Positions 1 through 9,495 of a stretch of 64,000 nucleotides of DNA are shown piece after piece. The DNA is from Streptomyces sp. RPA4-2 (GTDB lineage Bacteria; Actinomycetota; Actinomycetes; Streptomycetales; Streptomycetaceae). The DNA is taken from the NCBI RefSeq assembly GCF_012273515.2, contig NZ_CP050975.2:2108001-2172000 (forward strand), written 5' to 3'. The translations under genes were made by a program, and so were the position numbers. Every line of letters begins with the position of its first letter. The stretch's first letter is position 1. The notes beneath the pieces were generated by a model, which ran no database searches, was not told the origin of the DNA, and was given only the letters and a program-made list of their open reading frames with translations.

Positions 1-1
1 C

Positions 2-1237
2 GTCCACAACGCCATCGTCTGGCAGGACACCCGCACCGACGCGCTCTGCAGGGAGCTCGGCCGCAACGTCGGCCAGGACCGCTTCCGCCGCGAGACCGGC
101 CTGCCGCTCGCGTCGTACTTCGCCGGCCCCAAGGCCCGCTGGCTGCTCGACAACGTCGAGGGCCTGCGCGAGCGCGCCGAGGCCGGGGACATCCTCTTCG
201 GCACGATGGACACCTGGGTCATCTGGAACCTGACGGGTGGTGTCGACGGCGGCCGCCACGTGACCGACGTCACCAACGCCTCCCGCACCATGCTGATGAA
301 CCTGCACACCCTGGAGTGGGACGAGAAGATCGCCGAGTCCATCGGCGTCCCGCTGGCGATGCTCCCCGAGATCCGCTCCTCCGCCGAGGTCTACGGCGAG
401 GTCACCGGAGGCCCGCTCGGCGAGCTGCTCGGCGGCATCCCGGTCGCCTCCGCGCTCGGCGACCAGCAGGCGGCCCTGTTCGGCCAGACCTGCTTCTCCG
501 AGGGTGAGGCCAAGTCCACCTACGGCACCGGCACGTTCATGCTGATGAACACCGGCGACAAGATCATCAACTCGTACTCGGGTCTGCTGACCACCGTCGG
601 CTACCGCATCGGCGACCAGGCTCCGGTGTACGCCCTCGAGGGCTCCATCGCCGTCACCGGTTCGCTGGTGCAGTGGATGCGCGACCAGATGGGCCTGATC
701 AAGTCCGCCGCCGAGATCGAGACGCTCGCGTCGTCGGTCGAGGACAACGGCGGCGCCTACTTCGTACCGGCCTTCTCCGGCCTGTTCGCCCCGTACTGGC
801 GCTCCGACGCCCGCGGTGTGATCGCCGGCCTGACCCGGTACGTCACCAAGGCGCACATCGCGCGCGCCGTCCTGGAGGCGACCGCCTGGCAGACCCGCGA
901 GATCACCGACGCCATGACGAAGGACTCCGGCGTCGAGCTCACGGCCCTCAAGGTCGACGGCGGCATGACCTCCAACAACCTGCTGATGCAGACCCTCGCC
1001 GACTTCCTGGACGCCCCCGTGGTGCGCCCGATGGTCGCCGAGACCACCTGCCTCGGCGCCGCCTACGCCGCCGGCCTCGCCGTCGGCTTCTGGTCCAACA
1101 CCGAGGACCTGCGCGCCAACTGGCGCCGGGCCGCGGAGTGGACCCCCAACATGGACGCGGACATCCGCGACCGTGAGTACAAGAGCTGGCTCAAGGCCGT
1201 CGAGCGGACCATGGGCTGGATCGAAGACGAGAACTGA
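2..1237 (+). CDS. glpK: Glycerol kinase, 5' end missing
   Basis: Phosphorylates glycerol with ATP to sn-glycerol 3-phosphate in the cytoplasm. The frame is open from base 2, beginning inside the conserved [12 protein letters not shown] segment, so about 100 N-terminal residues of a ~510-residue enzyme lie before the window. 411 codons are visible. FGKY/GHAK-superfamily features follow: the [11 protein letters not shown] segment, the [14 protein letters not shown] phosphate-binding loop, and near the C-terminus [15 protein letters not shown], the adenosine-binding motif. The stop is 19 bp before glpD, which has its own Shine-Dalgarno, so the two are co-transcribed. Identification is secure; the missing start is only a window-edge effect. 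Confidence 0.96.
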   Translation, partial: VHNAIVWQDTRTDALCRELGRNVGQDRFRRETGLPLASYFAGPKARWLLDNVEGLRERAEAGDILFGTMDTWVIWNLTGGVDGGRHVTDVTNASRTMLMNLHTLEWDEKIAESIGVPLAMLPEIRSSAEVYGEVTGGPLGELLGGIPVASALGDQQAALFGQTCFSEGEAKSTYGTGTFMLMNTGDKIINSYSGLLTTVGYRIGDQAPVYALEGSIAVTGSLVQWMRDQMGLIKSAAEIETLASSVEDNGGAYFVPAFSGLFAPYWRSDARGVIAGLTRYVTKAHIARAVLEATAWQTREITDAMTKDSGVELTALKVDGGMTSNNLLMQTLADFLDAPVVRPMVAETTCLGAAYAAGLAVGFWSNTEDLRANWRRAAEWTPNMDADIRDREYKSWLKAVERTMGWIEDEN

Positions 1238-1256
1238 CGAGGAGTAAGAACCCGCA

Positions 1257-2873
1257 ATGACCAGCCAGTCCACCCTGCAGTCCGTGCCTGCCCTCGGTAC
1301 GCACCCGGCCTCCGGCTCGAACCCGAGCCGCGCCGAGACCCGGGAGCAACTCTCCAAGGCGACGTACGACCTTCTCGTGATCGGCGGCGGCATCCTGGGC
1401 ATCTCCACCGCCTGGCACGCCGCGCAGTCCGGTCTGCGGGTGGCCCTGGTCGACGCCGGTGACTTCGCCGGCGCCACCTCCTCCGCCTCCTCCAAGCTTC
1501 TCCACGGCGGTCTGCGCTACCTGCAGACCGGCGCGGTGAAGCTGGTGGCGGAGAACCACTTCGAGCGCCGTGCGGTCTCCCGCCAGGTGGCCCCCCACCT
1601 GGCGAACCCGCTCACGTTCTACCTCCCCGTGTACAAGGGCGGGCCGCACGGCGCGGCGAAGCTCGGAGCCGGTGTGTTCGCGTACTCGGCGCTCTCCGCG
1701 TTCGGTGACGGCGTGGGGCACCTGCTCAGCCCCTCGAAGGCGGCGCAGGACGTGCCGGAACTGCGCACCGACAACCTGAAGGCCGTCGCGGTGTACGGCG
1801 ACGACCAGATGAACGACTCCCGGATGGCCCTGATGACCGTCCGCGCGGCCGTCGAGTCGGGTGCGGTGGTCCTCAACCACGCCGAGGTGACCGGTCTGCG
1901 CTTCACCCGGGGCCGGGTCACGGGAGCGGAGCTGAAGGACCGCACGGACGGTGCCGAGTTCGGCGTCGACGCGCGCCTCGTCCTCAACGCCACCGGCCCC
2001 TGGGTCGACCACCTGCGCCGGATGGAGGACGCGAACGCCGCGCCGTCCATCCGCCTGTCCAAGGGCGCGCACCTGGTCCTCAAGCGCACCTCCCCCTGGA
2101 AGGCCGCGCTCGCGACCCCGATCGACAAGTACCGCATCACCTTCGCCCTCCCCTGGGAGGACATGCTGCTGCTCGGCACCACCGACGAGGAGTACGAGGG
2201 GGACCCGGGCGAGGTCGCGGTCAACGAGAAGGACATAGCCCAGATCCTCGACGAGGCCGCGTTCTCCATCCGCGACCAGCAGCTCTCCCGCGATCTGATC
2301 ACGTACTCCTTCGCCGGTCTGCGGGTGCTGCCCGGCGGTCCCGGCGACACCTCGAAGGCGAAGCGCGAGACGGTCGTCACCGAAGGCCGTGGCGGCATGC
2401 TCTCGGTCGCGGGCGGCAAGTGGACCACGTTCCGGCACATCGGCCGTACGGTCATGAAGAAGCTGGAGTCGCTGCCCGGCCACCCGCTGGGCGAGGACTT
2501 CGAGCCGATCTCCGCGCTGCCGAAGAAGCTGCCGCTGCCCGGTGTCGCCAACCCGCGCGCGGTCGCCCACCGGCTGCTCGTCGACGGCCCGGCACCCGGC
2601 CCGCGGATGGGCGCCGACACCGCCAGGCACCTCGCGACGCACTACGGCTCGCTGGCCTTCGACATCGCGCGCCTGGCGAACGAGGACGCGGCACTCGGCG
2701 AGCGCGTCCACCCGGACGCCCCCGAGATCTGGGCGCAGGTCGTGTGGGCCCGGGACCACGAGTGGGCCGAGACGACGGACGACGTGCTGCGCCGCCGTAC
2801 GACGCTGACGATCCGCGGTCTGGCCACGGACGAGGTGCGCGCCAAGGTGCAGGACGTGCTCGACAAGAAGTAG
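1257..2873 (+). CDS. glpD: Glycerol-3-phosphate dehydrogenase (FAD-dependent)
   Basis: Oxidises glycerol 3-phosphate to dihydroxyacetone phosphate at the membrane, passing electrons through FAD to quinone. The 538-residue protein has a Rossmann FAD motif, DLLVIGGGILGISTAWHA, at about residues 38-56, followed by the SSKLLHGGLRYLQ segment typical of GlpD, and the C-terminal DAO_C region (ILDEAAFSIR, AGLRVLPGG, SVAGGKWTTFRHIG). The start is the ATG with GAGGAG 12 bp upstream. It follows glpK by 19 bp, and a large GC-rich hairpin follows it. Length is normal for the family. In S. coelicolor the equivalent gyl operon is glycerol-induced; its regulator would lie left of the window. Confidence 0.96.
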   Translation: MTSQSTLQSVPALGTHPASGSNPSRAETREQLSKATYDLLVIGGGILGISTAWHAAQSGLRVALVDAGDFAGATSSASSKLLHGGLRYLQTGAVKLVAENHFERRAVSRQVAPHLANPLTFYLPVYKGGPHGAAKLGAGVFAYSALSAFGDGVGHLLSPSKAAQDVPELRTDNLKAVAVYGDDQMNDSRMALMTVRAAVESGAVVLNHAEVTGLRFTRGRVTGAELKDRTDGAEFGVDARLVLNATGPWVDHLRRMEDANAAPSIRLSKGAHLVLKRTSPWKAALATPIDKYRITFALPWEDMLLLGTTDEEYEGDPGEVAVNEKDIAQILDEAAFSIRDQQLSRDLITYSFAGLRVLPGGPGDTSKAKRETVVTEGRGGMLSVAGGKWTTFRHIGRTVMKKLESLPGHPLGEDFEPISALPKKLPLPGVANPRAVAHRLLVDGPAPGPRMGADTARHLATHYGSLAFDIARLANEDAALGERVHPDAPEIWAQVVWARDHEWAETTDDVLRRRTTLTIRGLATDEVRAKVQDVLDKK

Positions 2874-2924
2874 ACCGGGCACACCAGTCCCAGGCAACCA
2901 GCGGTTCGAGAAATGGATCGAACC

Positions 2925-2969
2925 GTGCGGAGGGGGCGGCTCCCACGGGGGGAGCCGCCCCCTCCGCAC
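2925..2969 (+). terminator. GC-rich hairpin after glpD
   Basis: Perfect 20-bp arms (2925-2944 and 2950-2969) around a 5-nt loop, 51 bp after the glpD stop. No T-tract follows, as is usual for streptomycete terminators. It probably ends the glp transcript. Confidence 0.75.
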
Positions 2970-2974
2970 GCCAC

Positions 2975-2997
2975 GGCACGGCACGGCGTGCCGTGCC
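2975..2997. repeat. Short palindrome behind the glpD hairpin
   Basis: Perfect 11-bp arms, GGCACGGCACG and CGTGCCGTGCC, around a single G. It lies 5 bp after the first hairpin and could be a second terminator stem or a protein-binding palindrome. The remaining ~215 bp up to the regulator gene hold the direct repeat GAGACATC(G/C)GGA at about 3170-3197 and nothing else clear. Confidence 0.45.
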
Positions 2998-3215
2998 TCT
3001 GTGGGCCTGGTCACGGGTGAACCTCCGTCAGCCCCCCGTCGCCTCACGCACGATCACCGGTATGAGGAGTCACACCGATGCCCTCGGGGCCCTCGATCCA
3101 GGGGCGCTCGCCCGATCCGGCCAGGGATTCCGTGTCCGGACAACCCGCTGACCCCACATAATGGCCTGAGACATCGGAGGTCTGAGAGACATCCGGAGCG
3201 ACAGGGGGGTCCGCC

Positions 3216-3887
3216 ATGGCAGTCACCGACGAGGCGATCGAGAAGATCAAGGGCATGATCGTCTCCGGCACACTGCGCCCCGGCGACCGGCTTCCCAAGG
3301 AGAGCGAGCTCGCCGCGGATCTCGGGCTCTCCCGCAACTCCCTGCGGGAGGCGGTGCGGGCACTCTCCCTGATCCGCATCCTGGACGTGCGCCAGGGCGA
3401 CGGCACGTACGTGACCAGCCTGGATCCCCAGCTCCTCCTGGAGGCGCTGAGTTTCGTCGTCGACTTCCACCGTGACGACACGGTGCTGGAATTCCTCGCG
3501 GTGCGCCGCATCCTGGAGCCCGCGGCGACCGCGATGGCCGCCTCCAGGATCAGCGAGCAGCAGCTGGACGCGCTGACCTCCCAACTGGACGCGCTCGGCA
3601 CCGCGCCCTCGGTGGAGGAACTCGTCGCCTGCGACCTGGAGTTCCACCGGGGAATCGTGCAGACCTCCGGGAACTCGGTCCTGTGCTCCCTGCTGGACGG
3701 CCTCTCCGGCCCCACCACCCGGGCGCGGGTCTGGCGCGGTCTGACCCAGGAGGACGCGGTCAGCCGCACCCTCCACGAGCACCGGGCCATCCTGACCGCG
3801 CTGCGCGACCGTGATGCGGAGGCGGCCCGCTCCTGGGCGACGGTGCACATCGCGAGCGTGGAGCAGTGGCTGCGCAGCACGCTCTGA
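3216..3887 (+). CDS. FadR/GntR-family transcriptional regulator
   Basis: A 223-residue DNA-binding regulator with an N-terminal winged helix of the GntR type (residues ~5-70: IEKIKGMIVSGTLRPGDRLP, then ELAADLGLSRNSLREAVRAL) and a C-terminal all-helical FCD ligand/metal domain (FLAVRRILEPAATAMAA ... DLEFHRGIVQTSGN ... EHRAILTALRDRD). The FCD histidines and aspartate that bind a divalent metal are present. The start is the ATG at 3216 with an AGGGGGG Shine-Dalgarno. It follows the glp operon in the same direction but is separated by strong hairpins, so it is its own unit. FadR-type regulators usually sense organic or sugar acids; the ligand here cannot be told. Confidence 0.9.
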   Translation: MAVTDEAIEKIKGMIVSGTLRPGDRLPKESELAADLGLSRNSLREAVRALSLIRILDVRQGDGTYVTSLDPQLLLEALSFVVDFHRDDTVLEFLAVRRILEPAATAMAASRISEQQLDALTSQLDALGTAPSVEELVACDLEFHRGIVQTSGNSVLCSLLDGLSGPTTRARVWRGLTQEDAVSRTLHEHRAILTALRDRDAEAARSWATVHIASVEQWLRSTL

Positions 3888-4291
3888 CCGGCCGCCGCAC
3901 GGAGGCCGCGGCACGGAGGCCGCCGCCGGACCGGCCGGCGGTGGCGCACCCCTGCCCGTCCTTTCCCGCAGGCCCCGGGCGCCGACTTCCCGCAGGCCCC
4001 CGGGCGCCCCTTTCCCCAGGTCCGGGGCGTTCGCGGCCGGCAGCCGGCGGGCGGCGTCCGGGTGTCGTACCCGCCACTCCCCCGGTCATCGGACGTATCA
4101 CCCGCCCGCGGGGCGACGCCCCAGGTCGCCGGTGAGGTTGACCAAGAACAGCTCGGATGACTGGAGGGTGTTTCAGGGGGAGGAACGGGGCAGTGATCCG
4201 TTCACTCCCCTGTGCAAGGGGGCTGCGGAGGCACCCTCGGCACGCCGTAAGGTTGGGACGTACGCGAGGGCACGTCGGAAGGAGGCGCTGG
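3888..4291. other. Intergenic region upstream of parJ
   Basis: About 400 bp without a gene. It contains a direct repeat of roughly 22 bp (TTCCCGCAGGCCCCGGGCGCC-like, near 3961-4010). A TAAGGT hexamer near 4249, about 40 bp before the parJ start, could be a -10 element. No convincing -35 is visible. Confidence 0.4.
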
Positions 4292-5332
4292 GTGATCGAG
4301 CTGGAGGGGGTTCCCGAGCTGATCGACCCAGTCATGGTGGCCGCGTTCGAAGGCTGGAACGATGCCGGCGACGCCGCCTCCACCGCGGTCGCGCACCTGG
4401 ACAGGGAGTGGAAGGGCGAGGTCTTCGCGGCACTCGACGCCGAGGACTACTACGACTTCCAGGTGAACCGCCCCACGGTGTGGCTGGACGGCGGCGTGCG
4501 CAAGATCACCTGGCCGACCACGCGTCTGTCGGTGGTCCGGGTCGGCGGCGAGAAGCCGCGCGACCTCGTGCTGGTGAGGGGCATCGAACCGTCGATGCGG
4601 TGGCGCTCGTTCTGCAACGAGCTGCTCGGCTTCGCGCACGAGCTGGGTGTGGAGCTGGTGGTGATCCTGGGCGCGCTGCTCGGCGACACCCCGCACACCC
4701 GTCCGGTGCCGGTCAGCGGGGTCACCTCCGATTCCGACCTGGCCCGCACGATGGACCTGGAGGAGACCAAGTACGAGGGCCCCACCGGCATCGTCGGCAT
4801 CCTCCAGGAGGCGTGCACGCACGCGGGTGTACCGGCGGTGTCGCTGTGGGCGGCCGTACCGCACTACGTCTCGCAGCCGCCGAACCCGAAGGCGACGCTC
4901 GCCCTCCTCAACCGCCTGGAGGACCTCATCGACCTGCGGATTCCGCTGGGCGAGCTGCCCGAGGACGCGCGGGCCTGGCAGCTGGGTGTCGACCAGCTGG
5001 CCGCCGAGGACAGCGAGGTCGCCGAGTACGTGCAGACACTGGAGGAGGCGCGGGACACCGCCGAGCTGCCGGAGGCGTCGGGCGAGGCCATCGCTCGCGA
5101 GTTCGAGCGGTATCTGCGGCGGCGGGACGGCGGGGGTCCGGCGGGCCCGGCTCCCGGCGGTCACGCCACGGCCGACGGCAGCGACAGCGCGTCCTATCTG
5201 CGGGACAACCCGGGCGCGCGCCCGAAGCCGCCCAAGCCCCCGAAGCCGGACACCGAGACCGAGACCGACAGCGGCACCGGCAGCAGCAGCAGCAGTAGCG
5301 GCGCCGAGGACGAGGACTCGTCGGAGGACTGA
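4292..5332 (+). CDS. parJ: PAC2-family protein, ParJ-like (ParA partner)
   Basis: A 346-residue actinobacterial PAC2 protein. The start is GTG at 4292, behind an AAGGAGG Shine-Dalgarno. The core (VPELIDPVMVAAFEGWNDAGDAA ..., LVLVRGIEPSMRW, LGALLGDTPHTRPV, EAPTGIVGIL-like) is the fold of proteasome-assembly-chaperone-2 and of the actinobacterial signature proteins ASP1/ASP2. In S. coelicolor the gene in this place, between the glycerol operon and mshC, is SCO1662 = ParJ, reported to modulate ParA polymerisation in sporulation septation. The symbol is given on family plus synteny. The last ~50 residues are low-complexity, Pro/Lys then Thr/Glu/Ser/Asp-rich, and probably disordered. The paralogous PAC2 protein (SCO1997 type) is the main alternative. 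Confidence 0.75.
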   Translation: MIELEGVPELIDPVMVAAFEGWNDAGDAASTAVAHLDREWKGEVFAALDAEDYYDFQVNRPTVWLDGGVRKITWPTTRLSVVRVGGEKPRDLVLVRGIEPSMRWRSFCNELLGFAHELGVELVVILGALLGDTPHTRPVPVSGVTSDSDLARTMDLEETKYEGPTGIVGILQEACTHAGVPAVSLWAAVPHYVSQPPNPKATLALLNRLEDLIDLRIPLGELPEDARAWQLGVDQLAAEDSEVAEYVQTLEEARDTAELPEASGEAIAREFERYLRRRDGGGPAGPAPGGHATADGSDSASYLRDNPGARPKPPKPPKPDTETETDSGTGSSSSSSGAEDEDSSED

Positions 5333-5807
5333 GCGGACGGCCGGGTCGAGCGGGCGGTTCAGACGGGCGATTCACGCGGGCGGGGCGGTGCGCACACGGC
5401 GCGCCGCCCCGCCGCACGTCCGGCACCGTGTCGAGGAGGGCGTACGACGCGCCGTATGGCATGCGGTTCCGGCCCGGGTTGCGCGGTGGTGGTCACGCCG
5501 TTCGGCGCCGACTGCCCCTGCCCGCACGCCCCATGACCCACACCCCGCAGCCTTTGGCCTGATTCCTGCGTGACATCTCTTTCAGGACGGATTGCACAGG
5601 TTTCCCCATTCAACTTGTTCTCAAACCCGGTTCGCGAAGGCGGGGTGGACGAGCCGCCGTGGGCGTGCCAGGTTGTGCCCCGAAGGCGCGGCCCCAGGAC
5701 GGGAAGTGACACCGCGTCGTCCCGCGACACAGCACCCGCACGGACCGAGCGGCACCACCGCGGACACCCGACAGCGCGCCCGCGGGGACCGAAGGGAGCG
5801 GCACGCG
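5333..5807. other. Intergenic region upstream of the subtilase
   Basis: 475 bp with no credible gene. A patch of lower GC around 5560-5635 (TTTGGCCTGATTCCTG, TTGCACAGGTTTCCCC, TTCAACTTGTTCTC) stands out from its surroundings and is the likely promoter region of the protease gene. I see no convincing -35/-10 pair. Confidence 0.4.
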
Positions 5808-7556
5808 ATGACCGACCAGGGACAGCCGGCGCAGGGCCCGGGAACGACCGGGCCAGGGCCCGACGGAGCGGGATTCACCTATCGAGGGGCGGAAGAGGAG
5901 CTGATCGTCGTCGCCCGCCCCGAGGCACGGCTGCGCGCCCGGCCCGAGGGCGTCCACTCGGCGGCGGGTGCAGACGTCTCGGCCGTCAACATGTTCCTCA
6001 GCGACGAACACCTCACGCTGGAGCCGCTGTTCGGCAGTGAGGAGCGACTACGGCAGGCCGCCGCGGCGGGCGGCGACATCAGCCCCGACCTCACGCTCTT
6101 CCACCGGCTGCGCGGCGGCGGGAACCGCGCCCAGGAACTGCGCTCACGGATCGCCGCGCTGCCCGGGATCGACACGGCGTACGTGAAGCCCGGCGCCGTC
6201 CCCGCCTCGGCCGGGACCGCCGGACACACCGCGGAGGGCGCCGACGGCGGCCGGCGGGTGAAGGAGGGCGCGCCGGTCACGCCGGACTTCACCAGCCGCC
6301 AGGGCTATCTCCGGCCGGCGCCCGAGGGCATCGACGCGTACTGGGCCTGGCAGCGGCCGGGCGGCACGGGCCGGGGCGTGACGGTGATCGACGTGGAGGG
6401 GGCCTGGCAGCTCGGCCATGAGGACCTGGCGGCGAAGCTCACCGGTGTCGTCGTCGGCACCCCGCTCACGGACCTCGCCTGGCGCAACCACGGCACCGCG
6501 GTCATCGGGGTCATCGGCGCCGAACGCGACGAGTCCGGGATCACCGGCATCGCGCCGGACGCGGTGACCGCCGCCGCGTCCTTCCAGGGCATCGGCACGG
6601 CGGCCGCGATCCATGCGGCGGCCGACCGGCTGAGTCCCGGTGATCTCCTACTGGTCGAACTGCACGCGCCCGGCCCGCGGTTCGACTTCGAACAACGCGA
6701 CGACCAGCGGGGATACATCGCGATCGAGTGGTGGCCCGACAACTTCGCGGCCATCCGGTACGCGACCGCCAAGGGCGTCCTCGTGGTCGCGGCGGCGGGC
6801 AACGGCGCCGACTCGCTCGACGACGCGGTGTACGAGCGCCGTCCCGCCGAGTTCCCCGAGTGGTGGCGCAACCCCTTCAACCCCTCCCACCCGTCCTCCG
6901 GCGCGGTGCTGGTCGGCGCGGGGGCGCCGCCGCCGGGCACGCACGGCCGCGACCACGGCCCGGACCGCTCGCGTCTGGCGTTCTCCAACTACGGCGCACG
7001 GGTGGACGCGCAGGGCTGGGGGCTCGAGGTCACGACCACCGGCGGATTCTGGGACCGGCCCGGCGATCTGCAGGGCGGCGCCGAGGAGACCGGCTGGTAC
7101 ACGGACACGTTCTCGGGGACCTCCTCCGCCTCCCCGGTGGTGGCCGGGGCGCTGGCCGCGCTGCAGGGCATGCTCAGGACGGCCGGGCGGGAGCCGATGT
7201 CACCGGAGCTCGCCCGCGCGGTGCTCCGGGCCGGCGGCTCCCCCCAGCAGGACGCGCCGGGCCGGCCCTCCTCCCAGCGGATCGGCAACCGGCCGGACAT
7301 CAGGGCGGCGGTCACCCGACTGCTGCCGGAGGCGGTCGGCTCGGGCCGGGCCGAACGGTACTGGGACGAGCTGCTGCCGTACCCGCGCGAACTCCCGCCC
7401 CGGCTCCGGCTGTTCGTGGCCGGTGACTGGCGCAGCCTGAACAACCCGTCCCCCGAGATCCGCCAGGCGGTGCACTCCGCCTTCGCGGGCGCACGGCCCG
7501 ACGTACGTGTCTGGTTCTCGGACGACGAGATCGTCGGCCTGGTGGTCACGGGCTGA
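5808..7556 (+). CDS. S8-family serine protease (subtilase) with extra C-terminal domain
   Basis: 582 residues; the ATG at 5808 has GAAGGAG 11 bp upstream, although the frame stays open further upstream. The subtilase triad is readable: D195 in VIDVEGAW, H228 in NHGTAVIGVIG, S439 in GTSSASPVVAGALAAL, with the oxyanion Asn in VAAAGNGAD. There is no signal peptide: the N-terminus is polar (MTDQGQPAQGPG), followed by ~130 residues of alpha/beta sequence before the protease, so it is predicted to be cytosolic, unusual for a subtilase. Residues ~517-582 form a separate domain (WDELLPYP ... LRLFVAGDWRSLNNP) that recurs in the next gene, 41 bp downstream. The two are almost certainly one operon. Substrate unknown. 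Confidence 0.88.
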   Translation: MTDQGQPAQGPGTTGPGPDGAGFTYRGAEEELIVVARPEARLRARPEGVHSAAGADVSAVNMFLSDEHLTLEPLFGSEERLRQAAAAGGDISPDLTLFHRLRGGGNRAQELRSRIAALPGIDTAYVKPGAVPASAGTAGHTAEGADGGRRVKEGAPVTPDFTSRQGYLRPAPEGIDAYWAWQRPGGTGRGVTVIDVEGAWQLGHEDLAAKLTGVVVGTPLTDLAWRNHGTAVIGVIGAERDESGITGIAPDAVTAAASFQGIGTAAAIHAAADRLSPGDLLLVELHAPGPRFDFEQRDDQRGYIAIEWWPDNFAAIRYATAKGVLVVAAAGNGADSLDDAVYERRPAEFPEWWRNPFNPSHPSSGAVLVGAGAPPPGTHGRDHGPDRSRLAFSNYGARVDAQGWGLEVTTTGGFWDRPGDLQGGAEETGWYTDTFSGTSSASPVVAGALAALQGMLRTAGREPMSPELARAVLRAGGSPQQDAPGRPSSQRIGNRPDIRAAVTRLLPEAVGSGRAERYWDELLPYPRELPPRLRLFVAGDWRSLNNPSPEIRQAVHSAFAGARPDVRVWFSDDEIVGLVVTG

Positions 7557-7597
7557 CGTACCCGCAGAGTCCACGATTCACGGAAGGTGGCACCCGT

Positions 7598-8188
7598 ATG
7601 AGCACCACCCCGCAGATGAGTCAGCAGCAAGGACACCAGCACCACCCGTTGCAGGGCCCGAGCACGGCACCGCCGCAGCCCTTCGGGCAGCAGCCGCAGC
7701 AGCCCTTCGGACAGCAGTCCCCCGGACAGCAGCAGACGCCTCCGCAGATGTCGCCTCAGCAGATGTCCCATCAGGTCCCGCCGCACCTGCGCCAGCAGCT
7801 CCAGCAGATGGGGCAGCAGCAGCCCTTCCAGCAGCTGCTTCAGCAACTCGGCGGGCAGCAGCAGGGACAGGTGCCCGCACAACTGCCGGGGCAGATGCCC
7901 GGGCAGGGACAGATGCCGTGGCAGGGACAGTCGCCGGTGCCGATGAGCGCCGTCGCGTCGCAGTCGCTGGTGAGCGGGACCGCCCAGCACTTCTGGGACG
8001 TGGTCACCCCGCTCCCGGGCCAGCCGTCCGTCCTCTACCTGTTCATCGACAACGCCTGGCGTCCCCTGGTGAACCCCGGCCAGGTGACGCACGACGAGGT
8101 CCAGCGGGCCTTCGCCCACGGGCAGCAGGTCATCGGCGTCTACGACGGCGACAGCGGTACGGTGCAGGCCGTCATCGTGAACCAGTGA
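7598..8188 (+). CDS. Gln/Pro-rich protein sharing the subtilase's C-terminal domain
   Basis: 196 residues, start ATG with GAAGGTGG upstream. Residues 1-~120 are extreme low complexity (Gln, Pro, Met, Gly; runs such as QQPFGQQPQQPFGQQ), likely disordered and possibly phase-separating or an interaction tail. Residues ~131-196 form a folded-looking domain, HFWDVVTPLPGQ ... LYLFIDNAWRPLVNP ... VQRAFAHG. This aligns end to end with the last 66 residues of the protease encoded just upstream (shared W-D, LF, WRxLxNP, AF, terminal IV/VV). No signal peptide or membrane segment is visible. The pairing suggests an adaptor, substrate or scaffold for the protease; that is inference. Confidence 0.8.
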   Translation: MSTTPQMSQQQGHQHHPLQGPSTAPPQPFGQQPQQPFGQQSPGQQQTPPQMSPQQMSHQVPPHLRQQLQQMGQQQPFQQLLQQLGGQQQGQVPAQLPGQMPGQGQMPWQGQSPVPMSAVASQSLVSGTAQHFWDVVTPLPGQPSVLYLFIDNAWRPLVNPGQVTHDEVQRAFAHGQQVIGVYDGDSGTVQAVIVNQ

Positions 8189-8205
8189 CGGTCTGAGCGG
8201 ACCAC

Positions 8206-8239
8206 GGGGCGCCGGGCGGACACCACCGCCCGGCGCCCC
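8206..8239. terminator. Bidirectional hairpin between convergent genes
   Basis: Perfect 14-bp arms (8206-8219, 8226-8239; GGGGCGCCGGGCGG) around a 6-nt loop. It sits between the Gln-rich gene (+) and mshC (-) and probably serves both. Confidence 0.75.
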
Positions 8240-8259
8240 TCACGTACGAAGCCGACGGG

Positions 8260-9489
8260 CTACAGGGCGACACCCAGCAGGGCGTCCACGGCGCGCGAGA
8301 CCACACCGGGGGCGCCCTCGTCCGTGCCGCCCCGCTCGTGCTGGAGCGCCGCCCAGCGGTCGACCGCGGCGAGCGCGGCCGGCGCGTCCAGGTCGTTCGC
8401 CAGGGCGTCGCGGATCTCCTCGACGACCGCCTCGGCGGACGGGCCGTCGGGCCGGGACACGGCGGCGCGCCAGTTCTGCAGGCGGGCGACCGCGTCCACG
8501 AGGACGGTGTCCGTCCACTCCCAGTCGGTGCGGTAGTGGTGGGCGAGGAGCGCGAGCCGGATGGCGGCCGGGTCGACCCCGTCGCGCCGGAGGCCGGACA
8601 CGAAGACGAGATTGCCCTTCGACTTCGACATCTTCTCGCCGTGCAGTCCGACCATGCCGGCGTGGACGTACGCCTTGGCCATCGGGAACTCGCCGGTGAG
8701 CACCTGGGCGTGCGAGGCGCCCATCTCGTGGTGCGGGAAGGCGAGGTCGGAGCCGCCGCCCTGGACGTCGAAGCCCATCCCCAGGTGATCCAGGGCGATG
8801 GCCACGCACTCGATGTGCCAGCCGGGCCTGCCGCGGCCGAGCGAGCCCCCGTCCCAGCTGGGCTCACCCTCCCTCGCGGTCATCCAGAGCATCGGGTCGA
8901 GCGGGTTCTTCTTGCCCGGACGGTCCGGGTCGCCGCCCCGCTCGGCGGACAGCAGACGCATCGCGGCGGCGTCCAGGCCGGACACGTTGCCGAAGTGGGG
9001 GTCGGACTCGACGGAGAAGTACACGTCCCCTTCGAGCTCGTACGCGGCCCCGGCGTCCCGCAGTCGCTCGACGAGCGGCACGATGCCGGGTATGGCCTCG
9101 ACGGCGCCTATGTAGTGCCGCGGCGGAAGCATCCGCAGGGCGGTCATGTCCTCGCGGAAGAGGGCGGTCTCCTGCTCGGCGAGTCCCACCCAGTCGACGC
9201 CGTCGCGCTCCGCCCGCTCCAGGAGCGGGTCGTCGACGTCGGTCACGTTCTGGACGTAGTGAACCTGCCGCTTGGTGTCGAGCCACACGCGCTGAACGAG
9301 GTCGAACGCGTTGTAGGTCGCCGCGTGACCCATGTGGGTCGCGTCGTACGGCGTGATGCCGCAGACGTAGATACGGGCGACGGGACCGGGGTCGAGGGTG
9401 ACAAGACCGCCGGTCGCGGTGTCGTGGATCCGGAGGTCGCGGCCCTCGCCGGGCAGGGCGGGGACCTCAGAAGCGGGCCAGGCATGCAT
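8260..9489 (-). CDS. mshC: Cysteine:GlcN-Ins ligase (mycothiol biosynthesis)
   Basis: Joins L-cysteine to 1-D-myo-inosityl-2-amino-2-deoxy-alpha-D-glucopyranoside using ATP, the third step to mycothiol. 409 residues, a class-I tRNA-synthetase fold derived from CysRS. Zinc-site Cys43 lies in [16 protein letters not shown], which also contains the HIGH-equivalent; KMSKSKGN is present at about residue 291; [10 protein letters not shown] and [12 protein letters not shown] carry further zinc ligands. It lacks the long C-terminal anticodon domain of a true CysRS. That and the place between parJ and the SCO1664-family gene support MshC over CysS. The ATG at 9489 has no Shine-Dalgarno; a -10-like TAGGCT ends 6 bp before it, so the message may be leaderless. 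Confidence 0.93.
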   Translation of the reverse strand: MHAWPASEVPALPGEGRDLRIHDTATGGLVTLDPGPVARIYVCGITPYDATHMGHAATYNAFDLVQRVWLDTKRQVHYVQNVTDVDDPLLERAERDGVDWVGLAEQETALFREDMTALRMLPPRHYIGAVEAIPGIVPLVERLRDAGAAYELEGDVYFSVESDPHFGNVSGLDAAAMRLLSAERGGDPDRPGKKNPLDPMLWMTAREGEPSWDGGSLGRGRPGWHIECVAIALDHLGMGFDVQGGGSDLAFPHHEMGASHAQVLTGEFPMAKAYVHAGMVGLHGEKMSKSKGNLVFVSGLRRDGVDPAAIRLALLAHHYRTDWEWTDTVLVDAVARLQNWRAAVSRPDGPSAEAVVEEIRDALANDLDAPAALAAVDRWAALQHERGGTDEGAPGVVSRAVDALLGVAL

Positions 9490-9495
9490 GTCATG

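Noticed and set aside
1191..3047. 618-codon open frame on the minus strand across glpD
   Set aside because: It is antisense to glpD, with Arg/Gly/Val-rich meaningless composition; GC-rich codon bias commonly opens such shadow frames.
8260..9489. Cysteinyl-tRNA synthetase instead of MshC
   Set aside because: At 409 residues it lacks the C-terminal anticodon-binding region and the neighbours are those of mshC.
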